64,000 nt of DNA from Schistocerca nitens. Lineage: Eukaryota > Arthropoda > Insecta > Orthoptera > Acrididae. The stretch is from the NCBI RefSeq assembly GCF_023898315.1, contig NC_064621.1, forward strand, positions 126,455,521-126,519,520, read 5' to 3'. The first letter of the stretch is position 1. Every line of letters starts with the position of its first letter. The position numbers and the translations under genes were made by a program. The notes beneath the pieces were generated by a model. The model was given only the letters and a program-made list of their open reading frames with translations. It made no database searches and had not been told where the DNA came from. Positions 21,561 through 32,639 of this stretch are shown one piece after another.

Positions 21561-21859
21561 TACCTGCATTTCACATTTGCAATGGCTTATCTCACACTTA
21601 CGTTAATCTGTGATCTAGCAATGTCAATCACTTAAATATGTTACCTCGACAAATGTCCCGAAACTTCATTTCTCCATATTAATTATCTGTTGGTACTGGG
21701 ATTTTTTTTCTGTCAGTGTACTTCCGTATGTGCTATATCGACTCGTTTCGATCCTAATAGCGCATCTCTAGATTTAATCTCTGTTGTCACGCATACTTGA
21801 TGAGAACTCTAGAATTAGTGTCACTAGTCTCCTGCAAGCGATTGTCTACTGATGCACTA

Positions 21860-22450
21860 CATTTTCCCAGAATCCTCCCAACAAATTTTAACTCTTCCTT
21901 TTATATTCCCCGAACGATCGTCTCTCTCATATTCTGTCTTAGTATTACCCATGGTTACTAACACGATAATAATTATTTTTGTAATCGGATGCTGCTGCGT
22001 TCTTTCTGTTTGTTATAGGTATTGTCTTACATTTATCCACATTTAAAGAGAGCTGCCATTCATTACAGTAACAGCAAATTTTTGGTCAGAGCTTTCTGCA
22101 TTTCCTTACAACCATCCAATGAAGACACTTTCCTGAAGATAACAACATTAAAAGCGAACTGTCTTGTAGGCGGCAGATCGTTTGTGCATATGGAAAACAT
22201 CAACCTATTAAGTTTCTTTGGAGTACACCGCCTACTGCAACATACTGGATTCTGTTAGTCAAAAAGTACAGCGAGCCACTCACATATTTACGAAGATACT
22301 CCGTAGAATCGTTTTTTGGTTAGTAACTGACGATGTGGAACAGTGCCGAACGCCTTTTGGAAATCTAGGAAGATGGAATGTACATCGTTATCTTTGCTGT
22401 TTGCAAGGTGTCGTGTATGAACTAAGCACTTTGCATTTCATACGAGGTAC
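21860..22450 (-). mobile_element. CR1-like RT fragment, degraded
   Basis: On the minus strand shifted frames give SIFLDFQKAFGTVPH-like sequence near 22350 and NEWQLSLNVDKC near 22040, the order expected for a CR1-like reverse transcriptase (block with catalytic Asp, then post-FADD region). Many stops. It ends at about 22450, just left of the next DNA transposon. Confidence 0.7.
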
Positions 22451-22736
22451 AGAAAATTAGTGAATATTATACAGGTAGGGGCAAATAAAAATGGCCCAGA
22501 GAACAGAGTTCCAGGGCACAAAAAAACACAGCAGAGAAAAGGAAATACAGTACTAACCTGACTACAGTATATAGTGAAGGAGACCAGCATTCATCTCTTG
22601 GCACTTTTGGGCTGAGGTCACCAAGTTGCTGAAGGCGAGTCGAAGCTGGATTGCTGGAATTGCAGCAGTCTCTTCCGAAATGTTCTGCTGCGGTTCTTGA
22701 AGACTATGATGGTTGTTGCGATACACCTTAGACTTG

Positions 22737-22956
22737 TCCGCGTCTCGTGGTCTTGCGGTAGCGTTCTCGCTTCCCGCGGACGGGGTGCCGGGTTCGATTC
22801 CCGGCGGGTCAGGGAATTTCTCTGTCTCGAGATGAATGGGTGTTGTGTGTCTTTCATCATCAGTTCATCCTCATTCACTCGCAAGTAGCCGTAGTGGCGT
22901 TAAAGAACTTGTGGAGCGGCGGCCACCAATGCCATACGCTCATTATCATTATTATT
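22737..22956 (+). mobile_element. SINE, family C
   Basis: The tRNA-like head is almost the same as in family B (cgtggtcttgcggtagcgtt, B box GGTTCGATTCC), but the body differs: gtctttcatcatcagttcat and gtagccgtagtggcgttaaa. The tail is cattatcattattatt. Perfect 12-bp duplication ACCTTAGACTTG at 22725-22736 and 22957-22968. Confidence 0.93.
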
Positions 22957-24279
22957 ACCTTAGACTTGAGGGATTCCCACACTAAGTAATCGCACAGTTA
23001 CACATCAGGTGTCCTGACTGACCAGCTAGTGCCGCGACCAGACTGACCTCTGCTGATGTCAGGAGTGAAGATTGTGTAAATATGCTACAAGGTTCGGCCG
23101 GCTGTATGGGCAGTTGCTCCATCCTGTTGGAAGTAGCTGCAGATCTTTTCCTCCTCTGTTAAAGCTGCCACAAATGGTTTCAGAAAGCTGGAAATGTAGT
23201 GCGACGAAGTCACTGTTAGATCTACATCTACATCTAAATAGGCATTCCGCAAGCCACCGTACAGCACGTGGCGGAGTCCTTTAATAGTCCTGTTCCACTC
23301 GCAAATAGAGCGAGAGAAAAACGACTGCCTGCATGCCTCCGTATGAGCCCTAATTTCTCGTATCTTGTCTTCATGGTACTTACACGCAATGTATGTTGGC
23401 GGCAGTAGGATCGTTCGGCAGTCAGCTTCGAACGCCTGCTCTCTAAATTTTCTCAACAGCGTTTCTTGAGAAGAACGTCGCCTTCGCTCGAACGATTCCA
23501 GTTAGAGTTCCTGAAGCATGTCCGTAACACTTGCACGTTGTTCGAACCTACCGGTAACAAATCTAGCAGCCCGCCTCTGAATTGCTTCGATGCCTTCCTT
23601 CAACCCGTTCTCGTACCGATTCCAAACACATGAGCGGTACTCAAGAATAGGTCGCACCAGCGTCTTGTATGCGGTCTCCTCTGCAGGTGAACCACTCTTC
23701 CGAATTTCTCCCAATAAACCGAATTCGACAATTCGCCTTTCCTACTACAGTTCTCACATCTTCGTTCCACCACATGTCGCTTTGCAACGTATACCCAGAT
23801 ATTTAAACGTTTTGACTGTGTCAAGCAGGACAATAGTAACACTGTATCCGAATGTTACAGGTTTCATCTTCCTACTCATCCGCATAAACTTACATTTTTC
23901 CACATTTAGGGCTAGCTGCCATTCATCGCACCAACTGGAAATTTTGTCTAAGTCGTCTTGTGTCTTCCGACAGTCACTCAACTTCGACACCTTACCGTAC
24001 ACCACGGCATCATCGACAAACAACCGCAGACTGCTGCCACCCTATCAGCCAAATCATTTATGTATATAGAGAACAACAGCCGTCCTATCATACTTCCGTG
24101 GGGCACTCCTGACGATACCCATATCAGTAATGAACTCTCGCCGTCGGGGACAACATACTGCGTTCCATTATTTAAGAAGTTCTCTAGCCACTCACATATC
24201 TGCGAACTTACTCCATATGCTTGTACCTTCATTAACAGCCTGCAGTGGGCCACCGTGTCAGATGCTTTCTGGAAATGTA

Positions 24280-25653
24280 CACTACTGGCCATTAAAACTG
24301 CTACTCCAAGAACAAATGCAGATGATAAACGGGTATTCATTGGTCAAATATATTATACTAGAACTGACATGTGATTACATTTTCAAGCAAATTTGGGTGC
24401 ATAGATCCTGAGAAATAAGTACCCAGAACAACCACCTCTGGCCGTAATAACGGCCTTGATACGCCTGAGCATTGAGTCAAACAGAGCTTGGATGGCGTGT
24501 ACAGGTCCAGCTGCGCATGCAGCTTCAACACAGTTCATCAAGAGTAGTGACTGGCGTATTGTGGCGAGCCACTTACTCGGCCACCATTGGCTAGAAGTTT
24601 TCAATTGGTGAGAGATCTGGAGAATATGCTGGCCAGGGCAGCAGTCGAACATTTTCTGTATCCAGAAAGGCCCGTATAGGACCTGCAACATGCGGTCGTG
24701 CATTATCCTGCTGAAATGTAGGGTTTCGCAGGGATCGAATGGAGAGTAGAGCCACGGGTCGTAACACATCTGTAATGTAACGTCCACTGTTCAAAGTGCC
24801 GTCAATGCGAAGAAGAGGTGACCGAGACGTATAACCAATGGCACCCCATAGCATCACGCCGGGTGATACACCAGTATGGCGATGACGAATATACGCTTCC
24901 AATGTGCGTTAACCGCGATGTCACCAAACACGGATGCCACCATTATGATGCTGTAAACAGAACCTGGATTTATCCGAAAAAATGACGTTTTGCCATTCGT
25001 GCACCCACGTTCGTCGTTGAGTAAACCATCGCAGGCGCTCCTCTGTGATGCAGCGTCAAGGGTACCCGCAGCCATGGTCTCCGAGCTGATAGTCCATGGT
25101 GCTGCAAACGTCGTCGAACTGTTCGTGCAGATGGTTGCTGTCTTGCAATCGACCCCATCTGCTGACTCAGGGATCGAGCCATGCGAATAAGATGCCTGTC
25201 ATCTCGACTGCTAGTGATACGAGGCCGTTGGGATCCAGCACGGCGTTCCGTATTACCCTCCTGAACCCACCGATTCCATATTCTGTCAATAGTCATTGGA
25301 TCTCGACCAACGCGAGCAGCAATGTCGCGATACGATAAATAACAATCGCGATAGGCTACAATCCGACCTTTATCAAAGTCAGAAACGTGATGGTACGCAG
25401 TTCTCCTCCTTATACTAGGCATCACAACAACGTTTCTCCAGGGAACGCCGGTCAACTGCTGTTTGTGTATGAGAAATCGGTTGGGAACATTCCTCATATC
25501 AGCACATTGTAGGTGTTGCCACCGGCGCCAACCTTGCGTGAATGCTCTGAAAAGGTAATCATTTGCATATCACAGCATCTTCTTCCTGTCGGTTAAATTT
25601 CGCGTCTGTGGCACGTCATCTTCATGGTGTAGCAATTTTAATGGCTAGTATTG
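24280..25653 (-). mobile_element. Tc1-like element, family 2, copy A (broken)
   Basis: 1,374 bp, with TA duplications at 24278-24279 and 25654-25655 and inverted repeats of the type CACTACTGGCCATTAAAA. It lies inside the CR1 reverse transcriptase; removing it and one TA rejoins the codons of the IFL(H)FQKA motif. Related copies are at 38066-39386 and 44176-47093. Confidence 0.93.
24390..25424 (-). pseudogene. Tc1 family 2 transposase, copy A
   Basis: It starts near 25422 with MPSIRRRTAYHHVSDFDKGR. Helix-turn-helix (YRDIAARVGRDPMTIDRIWN) and the second DNA-binding part are open to about 24970. Frameshifts then break it; further pieces read VSPGVMLWGAIGYTSRSPLL and FQQDNARPHVAGPIRAFLDT ... SPDLSPIENF with 34 residues between the second Asp and the Glu (DD34E). 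The C-terminal end reads ITARGGCSGY. Confidence 0.88.
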
Positions 25654-26511
25654 TAGAAATATGGAATCTGCGTGTTGCCTTTCTTCCATAGTTCTCAGTA
25701 TGTGAGAAAAGGGCAAGCTGAGTTTCGCACGAGTGATGCTTTATAAAACCATGCTGGTTCGTGCACGTAATCTTCTCAGTCTCAAGAAAGTTTATTACAT
25801 TGGAACTGAGAATATGTTCAAGGATTCTGCAGCAAACAAAGTTAGGGATATTGGTCTGTAATTTTGCGGGTCCATTCTGTTACCTTTCATGTATACTGGA
25901 GTCACCTGCGCTTTTTTCCAGTCGCCTGGGACTTTGTGCTAGGCGAGAGATTCACGATAAATGCGAGCGAGGGATGGGGCCAATGCTGTAGAGTTCTCTT
26001 TGTAATATCCAACTGGGATTCCGTCCGGCCCTGGTGATTTATTTGCTCTAAAATCTTTCAGTTGTTTCTCTACTCCAGGTATGCTTATTAATATGTAGTC
26101 CACACGGGAGTCTATCTGATGGTCAAATGACGGTATGTTTGCACGATTCTCCTGTGTGAACGATTTCTTGAACGTGAAATTTAAAACTGCGGTTTTCGTT
26201 TTGCTATCTTCAACTACCGCACTAGACTGGTCATCAAGGGGCTGAATGGAAGCCTTAGACCCGTTTAGCGATTTTACGTACGACCAGAATTTTCTCAGTT
26301 TCTCTGCCAGATCTCTTTCTAAAATGGAACGGTGGTAGCCGTATGCTTCACGCATAGATCTTTTCATATACGCACGAATTTACTAATCTTCGCTTGTCGT
26401 CACTTATGCGTTCCCTTTTTAACCGAGAGTGCAACAGCCTCTGTTTCGTCAGCATCCGCCGAATTTCGTTATTAAATCATGGTGGGTCTTTTACATCCTT
26501 TATCTACTCGA

Positions 26512-26710
26512 CCGGCCGGAGTGGCCGAGCGGTTCTAGGCGCTACAGTGTGGAACCGCGCGACTACTACGGTCGCAGGTTCGAATCCTGCCTCGGGCACG
26601 GATGTGTGTGATGTCCTTAGGTTAGTTAGGTTTAAGTAGTTCTAAGTTCTAGGGGACTGATGACCTTAGACGTTAAGTCCCATAGTGCTCAGGGCCATTT
26701 GAACCATTTT
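26512..26710 (+). mobile_element. SINE, family A, inside CR1 copy 3
   Basis: Head ccggccggagtggccgagcg, B box GGTTCGAATCC, common body and 3' end catttgaaccattttt. The flanks share ttatct(a/t)ct, a probable decayed target duplication. Confidence 0.93.
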
Positions 26711-27974
26711 TTATCTTCTTACAAGACACATAGCTATCCACACCATGCTTTACAATCTGCTTACTTTGCCAATAATTCCTCTATATCCACCTAACTGGAA
26801 CCATACCAATTCACTTGTGAGATATTAATAACTGCTTATCTGCTGTCACTAGCAGAAACATTCTCCTAACCTTCTTGACTGATTTATTAATTTTCGTAAT
26901 CATAGTTGCTATAATGACATCATGGTCTCTAACCCCCATTTCTATACTGACATTGTCGATGAAGTCTGGCCTATTTCTAGCCAAAAGGTCTAAGATATTT
27001 CCATTGCGTGTGGGCTGCCGAGTTAGGTACTTAAGACAATTTTCAGAAAACGTGTTCAAAGGTATTTCGGATGACTATCTGTACCCTGCTAAGAATCCAT
27101 AGACGTCCCAGTCTATTCTCGGCAGGTTAGTGTCGCCTCCAGCCAATATTGCATGATCTGGGTATTAACGCGCTATTGACCGCAGACTTTCTTTGAATGA
27201 CTCTACAACTGTCACAGCCGAATCGGGCGGCCGGTAAAAACATCCAATAATTAACTTGGTCTCACCTACACGTGTTATACCCGATCTGATGACTTCACTA
27301 TGTCACTCAACTTCGACCTCAATGGAGACGATATTTTTGTCAACTGCAAAGGACATTCCCCCTCCTTTGGCCTTTAATCTCTCTTTCCGATATACGTTCC
27401 ACGATTCGCTGAATATCTCAGAGCTTTCCACTTCCTGATTCAGCCAGCTCTCGCCCCCAAGAACGCGAGAACTTTCCTGGAAGGCAGTAAATTCAAGAAC
27501 TTTATTACGAATACTTCGACAGTTAACTGATAAAATTGTGACAGTCGAAGTGTCTTTACTCTGAACGCCGTTTGACTTCCCTTGCTGCATATCGACTGTC
27601 GAATGTTCGTCAGAGCACTTCAAACTACTGCCTAGCCTAAAAAACCTTGATGTGCACTCGGCAGGTACTCTTGCTCCCCAAGTAGCTGCTTCCTTTTTGT
27701 TGTGCATCCATGACCGGTCAAGGGAAGTACTACAAATCCCCACACGATAACGCAGGTCTGGAAATTTGCAGCCAAGACCGTCACAGAGTCGACGAAGCCT
27801 TTGATAAAAAAGATGTGACCAATAATGCGGCGTGCAGACACTGCACACGAAACTCCAACTTTCTGATCTTGCATTGGTGTTTCGTGGAACTTATGGGAAT
27901 TCTCTGCTGTCCAGAACCTGTTATTCTGTGAGCTGACATAACTCAGGTAAAACCAGGCTTCATTAGACATAAAA

Positions 27975-28158
27975 AATGGTTCAAATGGCTCTGAGCACTA
28001 TGGGACTTAACATCTGAGGTCATCAGTCCCCTAGAACTTAGAACTACCTAAACCTAACCTAAGGACATCACACACACCCATGCCTGAGGCAGGATTCGAA
28101 CATGCGACCGTAGCAGTCGTGCGGTTCCGGACTGAATCGCCTAGAACCGCTCGGCCAC
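27975..28158 (-). mobile_element. SINE, family A, inside a transposase gene
   Basis: Minus-strand SINE with the B box changed to GGTTCGAATCC-like catgttcgaatcctg. The left flank attagacataaa and right flank aatagacacaaa form an imperfect target duplication. It separates two coherent pieces of the QQDGAT-type transposase, ending DLFFVS and resuming NEAWFYL. Confidence 0.9.
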
Positions 28159-28755
28159 AATAGACACAAAGAAGAGATCCATGTCCAAGTCATTCAATTT
28201 TATCTGAGTGAACAGCCACTCACAAAACTGGAGGCGCTGAGGGGCATTTGCTGGTTCTAATGTATTACCAATAGAAAAGGTTGCACTTCCAGGTACGGGT
28301 GGGGTATTCGTCCACGGGATCGACGTGATATGCCAGTCTCTTGCGATAGGCGTCGTGTTGGTTTGGTAATTCTCTGAAGCGTTTTCTGGTGAACTGCAGC
28401 CACATCTACTGGTGTGCGAGCACGTTTCGGAATGTTTTTTTACTTGTTCAAAACAGATTCTGTCTGACGCCATTTTCGGACTGAGCGTTGGATGGCACTC
28501 TTCGCTGGCACCTTGACACTATTAAACTTCTCAGCAAACAACTGACCACACTGTTTGCTCCACTGAGAGTACCTTCACACCTTTGCACTGCTCCACTCAC
28601 ACTGACACATCCAGCACTGAACCAGTGTGTCTGAACCGGTGTGTTCCACGTAGCGGGCGTAAACGCGGTGTGCGCGTCACGGTGTGTGACTGCATGCATA
28701 CATTCACGTATAATCGTATCCAATTTTCTGGGCCACTTTTATTTGCTCCACCCTG

Positions 28756-30700
28756 CACAACCACAGTGCTTATATGGTGAAAACTAACTATAAATAAAAT
28801 TTGTAGAAACATCCTCTACCAATTGCAACGTCCCTTCTATCAAACTGCTTCAAAACTTCAGTAGTTTTCTCCTTCCTAGTGAGTTTCCGCCAATCGGTCG
28901 TTTTGTGCCCATTCTAGACGCCCAAAGTACATTGACCTTTCCACGTGTCGCACTTGTTGGACGAAAATGCGTCACTTGCTTCTGTTCGTACCCCGTTGGA
29001 ATTTCGAAACACAGTTTTCTAAAGCTTCTTTGCTCTTGTGCCGATGCCCTCGCTAGAGGCGGCCCTCCAGTTTGTATCACCTGGCCCGAGGTCACTGTCC
29101 TCCTTCCTGCCACCCCTTTAAGTGGTTGCTGGCGTAACTCTCGCAGTGCGGTTTTGCTACGCCATTGTGGAGCTGGCTTTTCAAAACTAAAAGCGACTCG
29201 ACTCGCGTTCCCTGTTCTACCGTCTGCTCAAAGACATGCATTGTATAGGAATGGTGTGTTAATTACTGTCGATTGACTGTCATCCCTTTTTGCATTACAT
29301 ATTGATAGGCAAATGTTCTCATAACTGTCGATTTACGTTAGGTGTCACCTTCACCTTCTCATTGCGATTTGTAAAGGTCTCATGTAAGGTGCGAATCTGA
29401 CCATTTATTCTTCCACCTTACAACCTAGTTCGGGCTGTTGCACCTTACATCCTCATCCGAGAAACCTGGCGCAGCTACCCACGGCGCTGCACTTGGCATG
29501 GCTCCATATTCCCGCCGCCACCTTTCAGAAACTCACTGGCTCTCTTCCTGCACGCTTCGCAGCGGACCGCACTGTGAAAGGTTGTTATTCAGGCTTTTGA
29601 CAGACGATCTTATTAATGTGACTGGATAGCGTATAAAGCAGTGTCATTATATCCGACTTTTTTGAGTGACTAAAGGAATCGTATTTCAGAAATTATCAGG
29701 CTTTAAGAACCGGAAAGAAAGAATTATCGCGCTTGCTCAAAATGATATGAGGAAAAACAGAGCAATCGCAGCAGCTGTCCGCGAAATTCTGAACAAAATC
29801 AGATCGTCACGACTAAAGCTGTGGATGTTTTAGGTATATCGAAGACTTTTGGTCTGAACCGCCATTAAGCGTTAATTATGACATATTGATAAGCTTTATG
29901 TGGAATTGTTAACAACTAGTTTCTCGCAGTTAACTGAAGGTAAAGTCCTGTAGTGAAAATGAGGAACCATTTACTTTTGTCCACATAGGAACGTCGCCCA
30001 AACACCCGCAACAGGTCTTTTATTATTCTTTGTATTTACAGGTGATTTAACATTTCACTTCCAAGTGACAGAAGCAATCTTGCATGTATACCATACTCTT
30101 TTATTAAAATTAGGGTCATTACATTTTTGTTACAGTCGTGGAACATGACAATATATTGAGTGGTTAATAATGAAATACCAGTAATGATATAAATAAAAAT
30201 GAGACTAAAGGTAACAGAAAAACTTAATTACGGCGGAAAGTTTCTGTGACAACAAAAGAAACAGAATAATGGCTTAATGATACATCTCTGTCTCCAAATG
30301 CTACAGAAAAATACTAGTAAATTTTCGCGTATTCGAACAAAAAGCGAACGCAGCGACAAGGTGGGGTTGACCAGTTATATCATTGACCAAATGCCTGCTG
30401 TGAAATTTGTAGAATAGTAAAGTGAACATGTAAGTTAGGATTAATATCGAACAAAAAAAGGGGCTATTGTTATTGTGTTTAAACAACGCTTACAGGTCGA
30501 GGCACTATTGGTACAGTAGTATCTACGTTATTTTCATGAATGGGACAAGCAGCTGCAGACTTCGAGTATAAACCTTTACTGGAACACGTCTGTAAAGATT
30601 ACGGGAGTGGATCTGAAGGAGACGGTTGTATCGAAACTAATTATAACAGCATAAATCGTATGCTATTGTGACAATGAATTAAGTTATTGTGTATTAACAT
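28756..30700. other. No gene recognised
   Basis: About 1.9 kb. The left third (28850-29270) is moderately GC-rich with open frames on both strands but no known motif. The rest is AT-rich. Confidence 0.5.
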
Positions 30701-30714
30701 TCTTCTTGTTCAAC

Positions 30715-30870
30715 CATTCTGTTGTTGCTGAAGACTTGTTTAATGCATCTCACCGCTGTACTCTATCCTTTGTAAGTGGCTTAATCTCTGTACAACTACC
30801 GCAACCTATGCTAATTCGAACATCCTTTGTGTGCTGAAGCCTTGGCATCTGTCTTAGGATTATGCACATT
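30715..30870 (-). mobile_element. Family R retrotransposon, 3'-end fragment
   Basis: On the plus strand 'ttgttgctgaagacttgttt' followed by 'ccgctgtactctatcctttg' matches the reverse complement of the 3' end of family R (compare 14110-14185, ...cacaggatagagtagcatgg...ctgaagaccataacaaca). It is a short, old fragment. Confidence 0.6.
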
Positions 30871-31223
30871 GAATGGAGGGTTGCCACATGTCCCGGATTT
30901 TCTAGGGATCGTCCATACTTTCCTGTAATACTCCTGTGTTTCTATTTGAATATGACAGGGTGCTCTAAAGTTAAAACGTTTTTGATTTACCTTGACAATT
31001 TTACTTTTTTTATATCGTATTGTATAATTTTTAATTTCATATTCTTAGATTTATCATCTTATTCTTGTTAGCCGAAGTCGATGTAAAGTACACAGAGAAC
31101 AACAAAACAGTGGATCAATTGTTCCATCACTTCCTTTCCACAATAGTATTATGGAGTGACCGAGTAAAGGACTATTGCCATCTTTTGTACTTTGCTGTTC
31201 CGTAAGAGGAAAACATTATTAAC

Positions 31224-31561
31224 ATTCGGGCGTATTATAGTATTTGAGAGTTGTAGCAACGCGTTATAGTACCTGAATAGTGTAAATTCGCGTTGTCGCC
31301 AGTCATCTGTTTTTGTTTTGAACGGCCAGTGTCGGTTGGTCACAGCCAGTGAGCTCCCTGCCGCCGTTGGGTAAGCAGCAGCCAGCAGCAAGTCGCACTC
31401 TGAGATCACTTATTTGTTTCATAGTTTAATACTTAATTTCTTTGCGTGTTTTTGGGTACTTACATAGTTTGATTCACAAATTTCGGGCGTATTATAATAT
31501 TCGAGAGCAGTACCCGTATAGTGTAAATTCGCGTAGTCGTCAGTCATCTGTTTTGAACGGC
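31224..31561 (+). promoter_or_regulatory. Duplicated 5' UTR units of the CR1-like element
   Basis: A unit starting ttcgggcgtattata and ending cagtcatctg...ttttgaacgg occurs at 31224-31326 and again at 31481-31561, in the same orientation and about 255 bp apart. Repeated 5' units that carry internal promoters are known from several non-LTR retrotransposons; that role here is an inference. Confidence 0.7.
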
Positions 31562-31596
31562 TTGTGAGATAAAAGAGAGCAAAAAAAAAAAAAAAA

Positions 31597-32561
31597 ATGT
31601 TAGGGATGGAAAGGGACTTCGCCTGTTGTGTGCGGATTCAGGGGGAATTGGCCACCGTCCGTAAACAGCTGGAAGCTGTGTTGGCTGTGGTCGACAGGCT
31701 CCAGGCTGTTGACCTGGGCCGCGGTGACATGGGGACACCCGAGGCGAGTGCTTTGGCGCCTCTGGAACCTGTAGCATCGCCTGGGACCTTTGATGTCACT
31801 GCGCCCTCCGATTCGGAAGTCCCTGCCGGTCGACACTTCCCTGACGGTGATTGGCGAACCGTGGCGGGGTCGCGAATCCCTGAGCGGAAGGCGAAAGTTG
31901 GTGCTGGCCGCAAGGCTGTACCCTTACGGCTCCGTAACAGGTTTGAGGTACTGCCCACTGCTGAAAGTACTTCTGAGCCAGCAAGAGCGGCCTCGTCTGT
32001 TGCGGCAGTGGCCGGTCTTCCTGAGAGGTCCGGACAAGCGTAGAGCGTGGGATTGCCTGTCATTGGGAGCTCCAATGTTAGGCGGGTGATGTAGCCCCTT
32101 AGGGATATGGCAACGTGCACTGCATACCGGGGGAAATCATCCAAGATGTGGAAAGGGTCCTTCCGGATGCCATGAAGGGTACATGGTGCAGCCAACTGCA
32201 GGTAGTGGCTCATGTCGGCACTAATGACGTGTGTCGCTATGGATCGGAAGAGATTCTCTCTGGTTTCCGGCGGCTATTTGCGTTAGTGAAGACTCTTGAG
32301 AGCGAGATGAAGGCAGAACTCACCATCTGCAGCATGATCGACAGGACCGATTGCGGACCTTTGGTACAAAGCCGAGTGGAGAGTCTGAATCAGAAGTTCA
32401 GACAGTTCTGCGACCGTTTAGGCTGCAGATTCCTCGACTTGCGCCATAGGGTGGTGGGGTTTCGGGTTCCGCTAAATGGGTCAGATGTCCACTACACACA
32501 GGAGGCGGCTACACGGGTAGCAGGGGCTGTGTGGCGGGGACTGGGCGGTTTTTCAGGTTAG
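31597..32561 (+). pseudogene. CR1-like ORF1 with SGNH-esterase-like domain
   Basis: The ATG at 31597 directly follows a run of 17 A. The N-terminal part (148 codons, to a TAG at 32041-32043) is proline/alanine-rich after a short heptad-like start (IQGELATVRKQLEAVLAVVD, possibly a coiled coil). In the same frame past that stop, GLPVIGSSNVRRVM resembles SGNH block I. After a further stop and a frameshift, 32115-32561 reads VVAHVGTNDVCRY (block III, G-x-N-D) and NGSDVHYTQEAATR (D-x-x-H block V). Esterase-type ORF1 proteins are known in part of the CR1 group. Two stops and one frameshift make it non-functional. Confidence 0.8.
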
Positions 32562-32639
32562 ACAGTCTCGGGAAAGATTAAAAAGGGCTCCAGTCTCAAA
32601 GGGTACAGGGCAAAGAAACGACGAGAATCGACCAAGCAG

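Larger units (their letters stand above)
17400..21718 (+). mobile_element. Tc1-like element with three nested insertions
   Basis: One Tc1-like copy can be followed in four pieces: 17400-17675 (5' part; MLVKNIFKTRKTTLSTA-like start), 18874-19411 (N-terminal half of the transposase), 20471-20643 (middle) and 21322-21718 (C-terminus and right end, ...ttttctgtcagtg, then TA at 21719-21720). The gaps are exactly the foldback element (17676-18873), hAT 1 (19412-20462) and hAT 2 (20644-21321). Joining the flanks restores the Tc1 order each time. The left terminal repeat is badly degraded. The copy was already old when invaded. Confidence 0.85.
23240..27810 (-). pseudogene. CR1-like ORF1 end and ORF2 (endonuclease-RT), decayed
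   Basis: Minus strand, in order: ORF1 end (RRLCDGLGCKFPDLRYRV, like the esterase-type ORF1 at 32.4 kb), then APE-type endonuclease motifs TILSVNCRSIRNK, GGESWLNQE, AGGDTNLPRIDWD, NGNILDLLARN and RDHDVI. After the SINE come MKRSMREAYGYHRSILERDL and KFWSYVKSLNGSKASI. The RT follows: SPGPDGIP, YRPISLT, then, after the Tc1 insertion, FQKASDTVAHCRLLMK, SSGVPHGSMIGRLLFSIYIN and MFVDDAVVYGK (FADD changed to FVDD), ending with IQRRAARFVTGRF. Multiple stops and frameshifts. Confidence 0.85.
23217..27812 (-). mobile_element. CR1-like retrotransposon copy 3 with nested Tc1 and SINE
   Basis: A long copy: the end of ORF1, the endonuclease, the reverse transcriptase and the 3' tail (TAGATG units at 23218-23236, minus strand). 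It is inserted in the transposase gene of the element at 22472-28755, between ARRIIGHIFF and TVTSSHY. It is itself interrupted by a SINE (26512-26710) in the spacer between endonuclease and RT, and by a Tc1 copy (24280-25653) within the RT codons for FLDFQKAFD. Confidence 0.88.
22640..28480 (-). pseudogene. QQDGAT-type transposase, split by CR1 and SINE
   Basis: Read on the minus strand. The N-terminal part (28473 to 28160) ends APQRLQFCEWLFTQIKLNDL. After the SINE, 27970-27812 gives NEAWFYLSYVSSQNNRFWTA and KVGVSCAVSARRIIG. After the CR1, 23220-23085 gives TVTSSHYISSFLKPFVAALT and ICSYFQQDGATAHTA, with the second catalytic Asp. The C-terminus (to about 22640) contains LCDYLVWESLKSKVY, with the third Asp, and after the second SINE LQEPQQNISEETAAIPAIQL. 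Frameshifts and at least one stop also break it. Confidence 0.8.
22472..28755 (-). mobile_element. DDE transposon (QQDGAT-type transposase) with nested insertions
   Basis: The terminal inverted repeats are CAGGTAGGGGCAAATAAAA (left) and, as the complement of the right end, CAGGGTGGAGCAAATAAAA, both followed by TGGCCCAGA/AAA. TA flanks the left end (22470-22471). Between them lie a minus-strand transposase broken in pieces, two SINEs (22737-22956, 27975-28158) and a 4.6-kb CR1 copy (23217-27812). Without insertions the element would be about 1.3 kb. Transposases of this kind (Tc1/mariner-related, DDE_3-like) are common in insects. Confidence 0.8.

Noticed and set aside
28850-29276. Frames of 87 and 123 codons on opposite strands as a host exon
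   Set aside because: No splice-site context or recognisable domain, and the frames overlap on both strands in GC-richer DNA.
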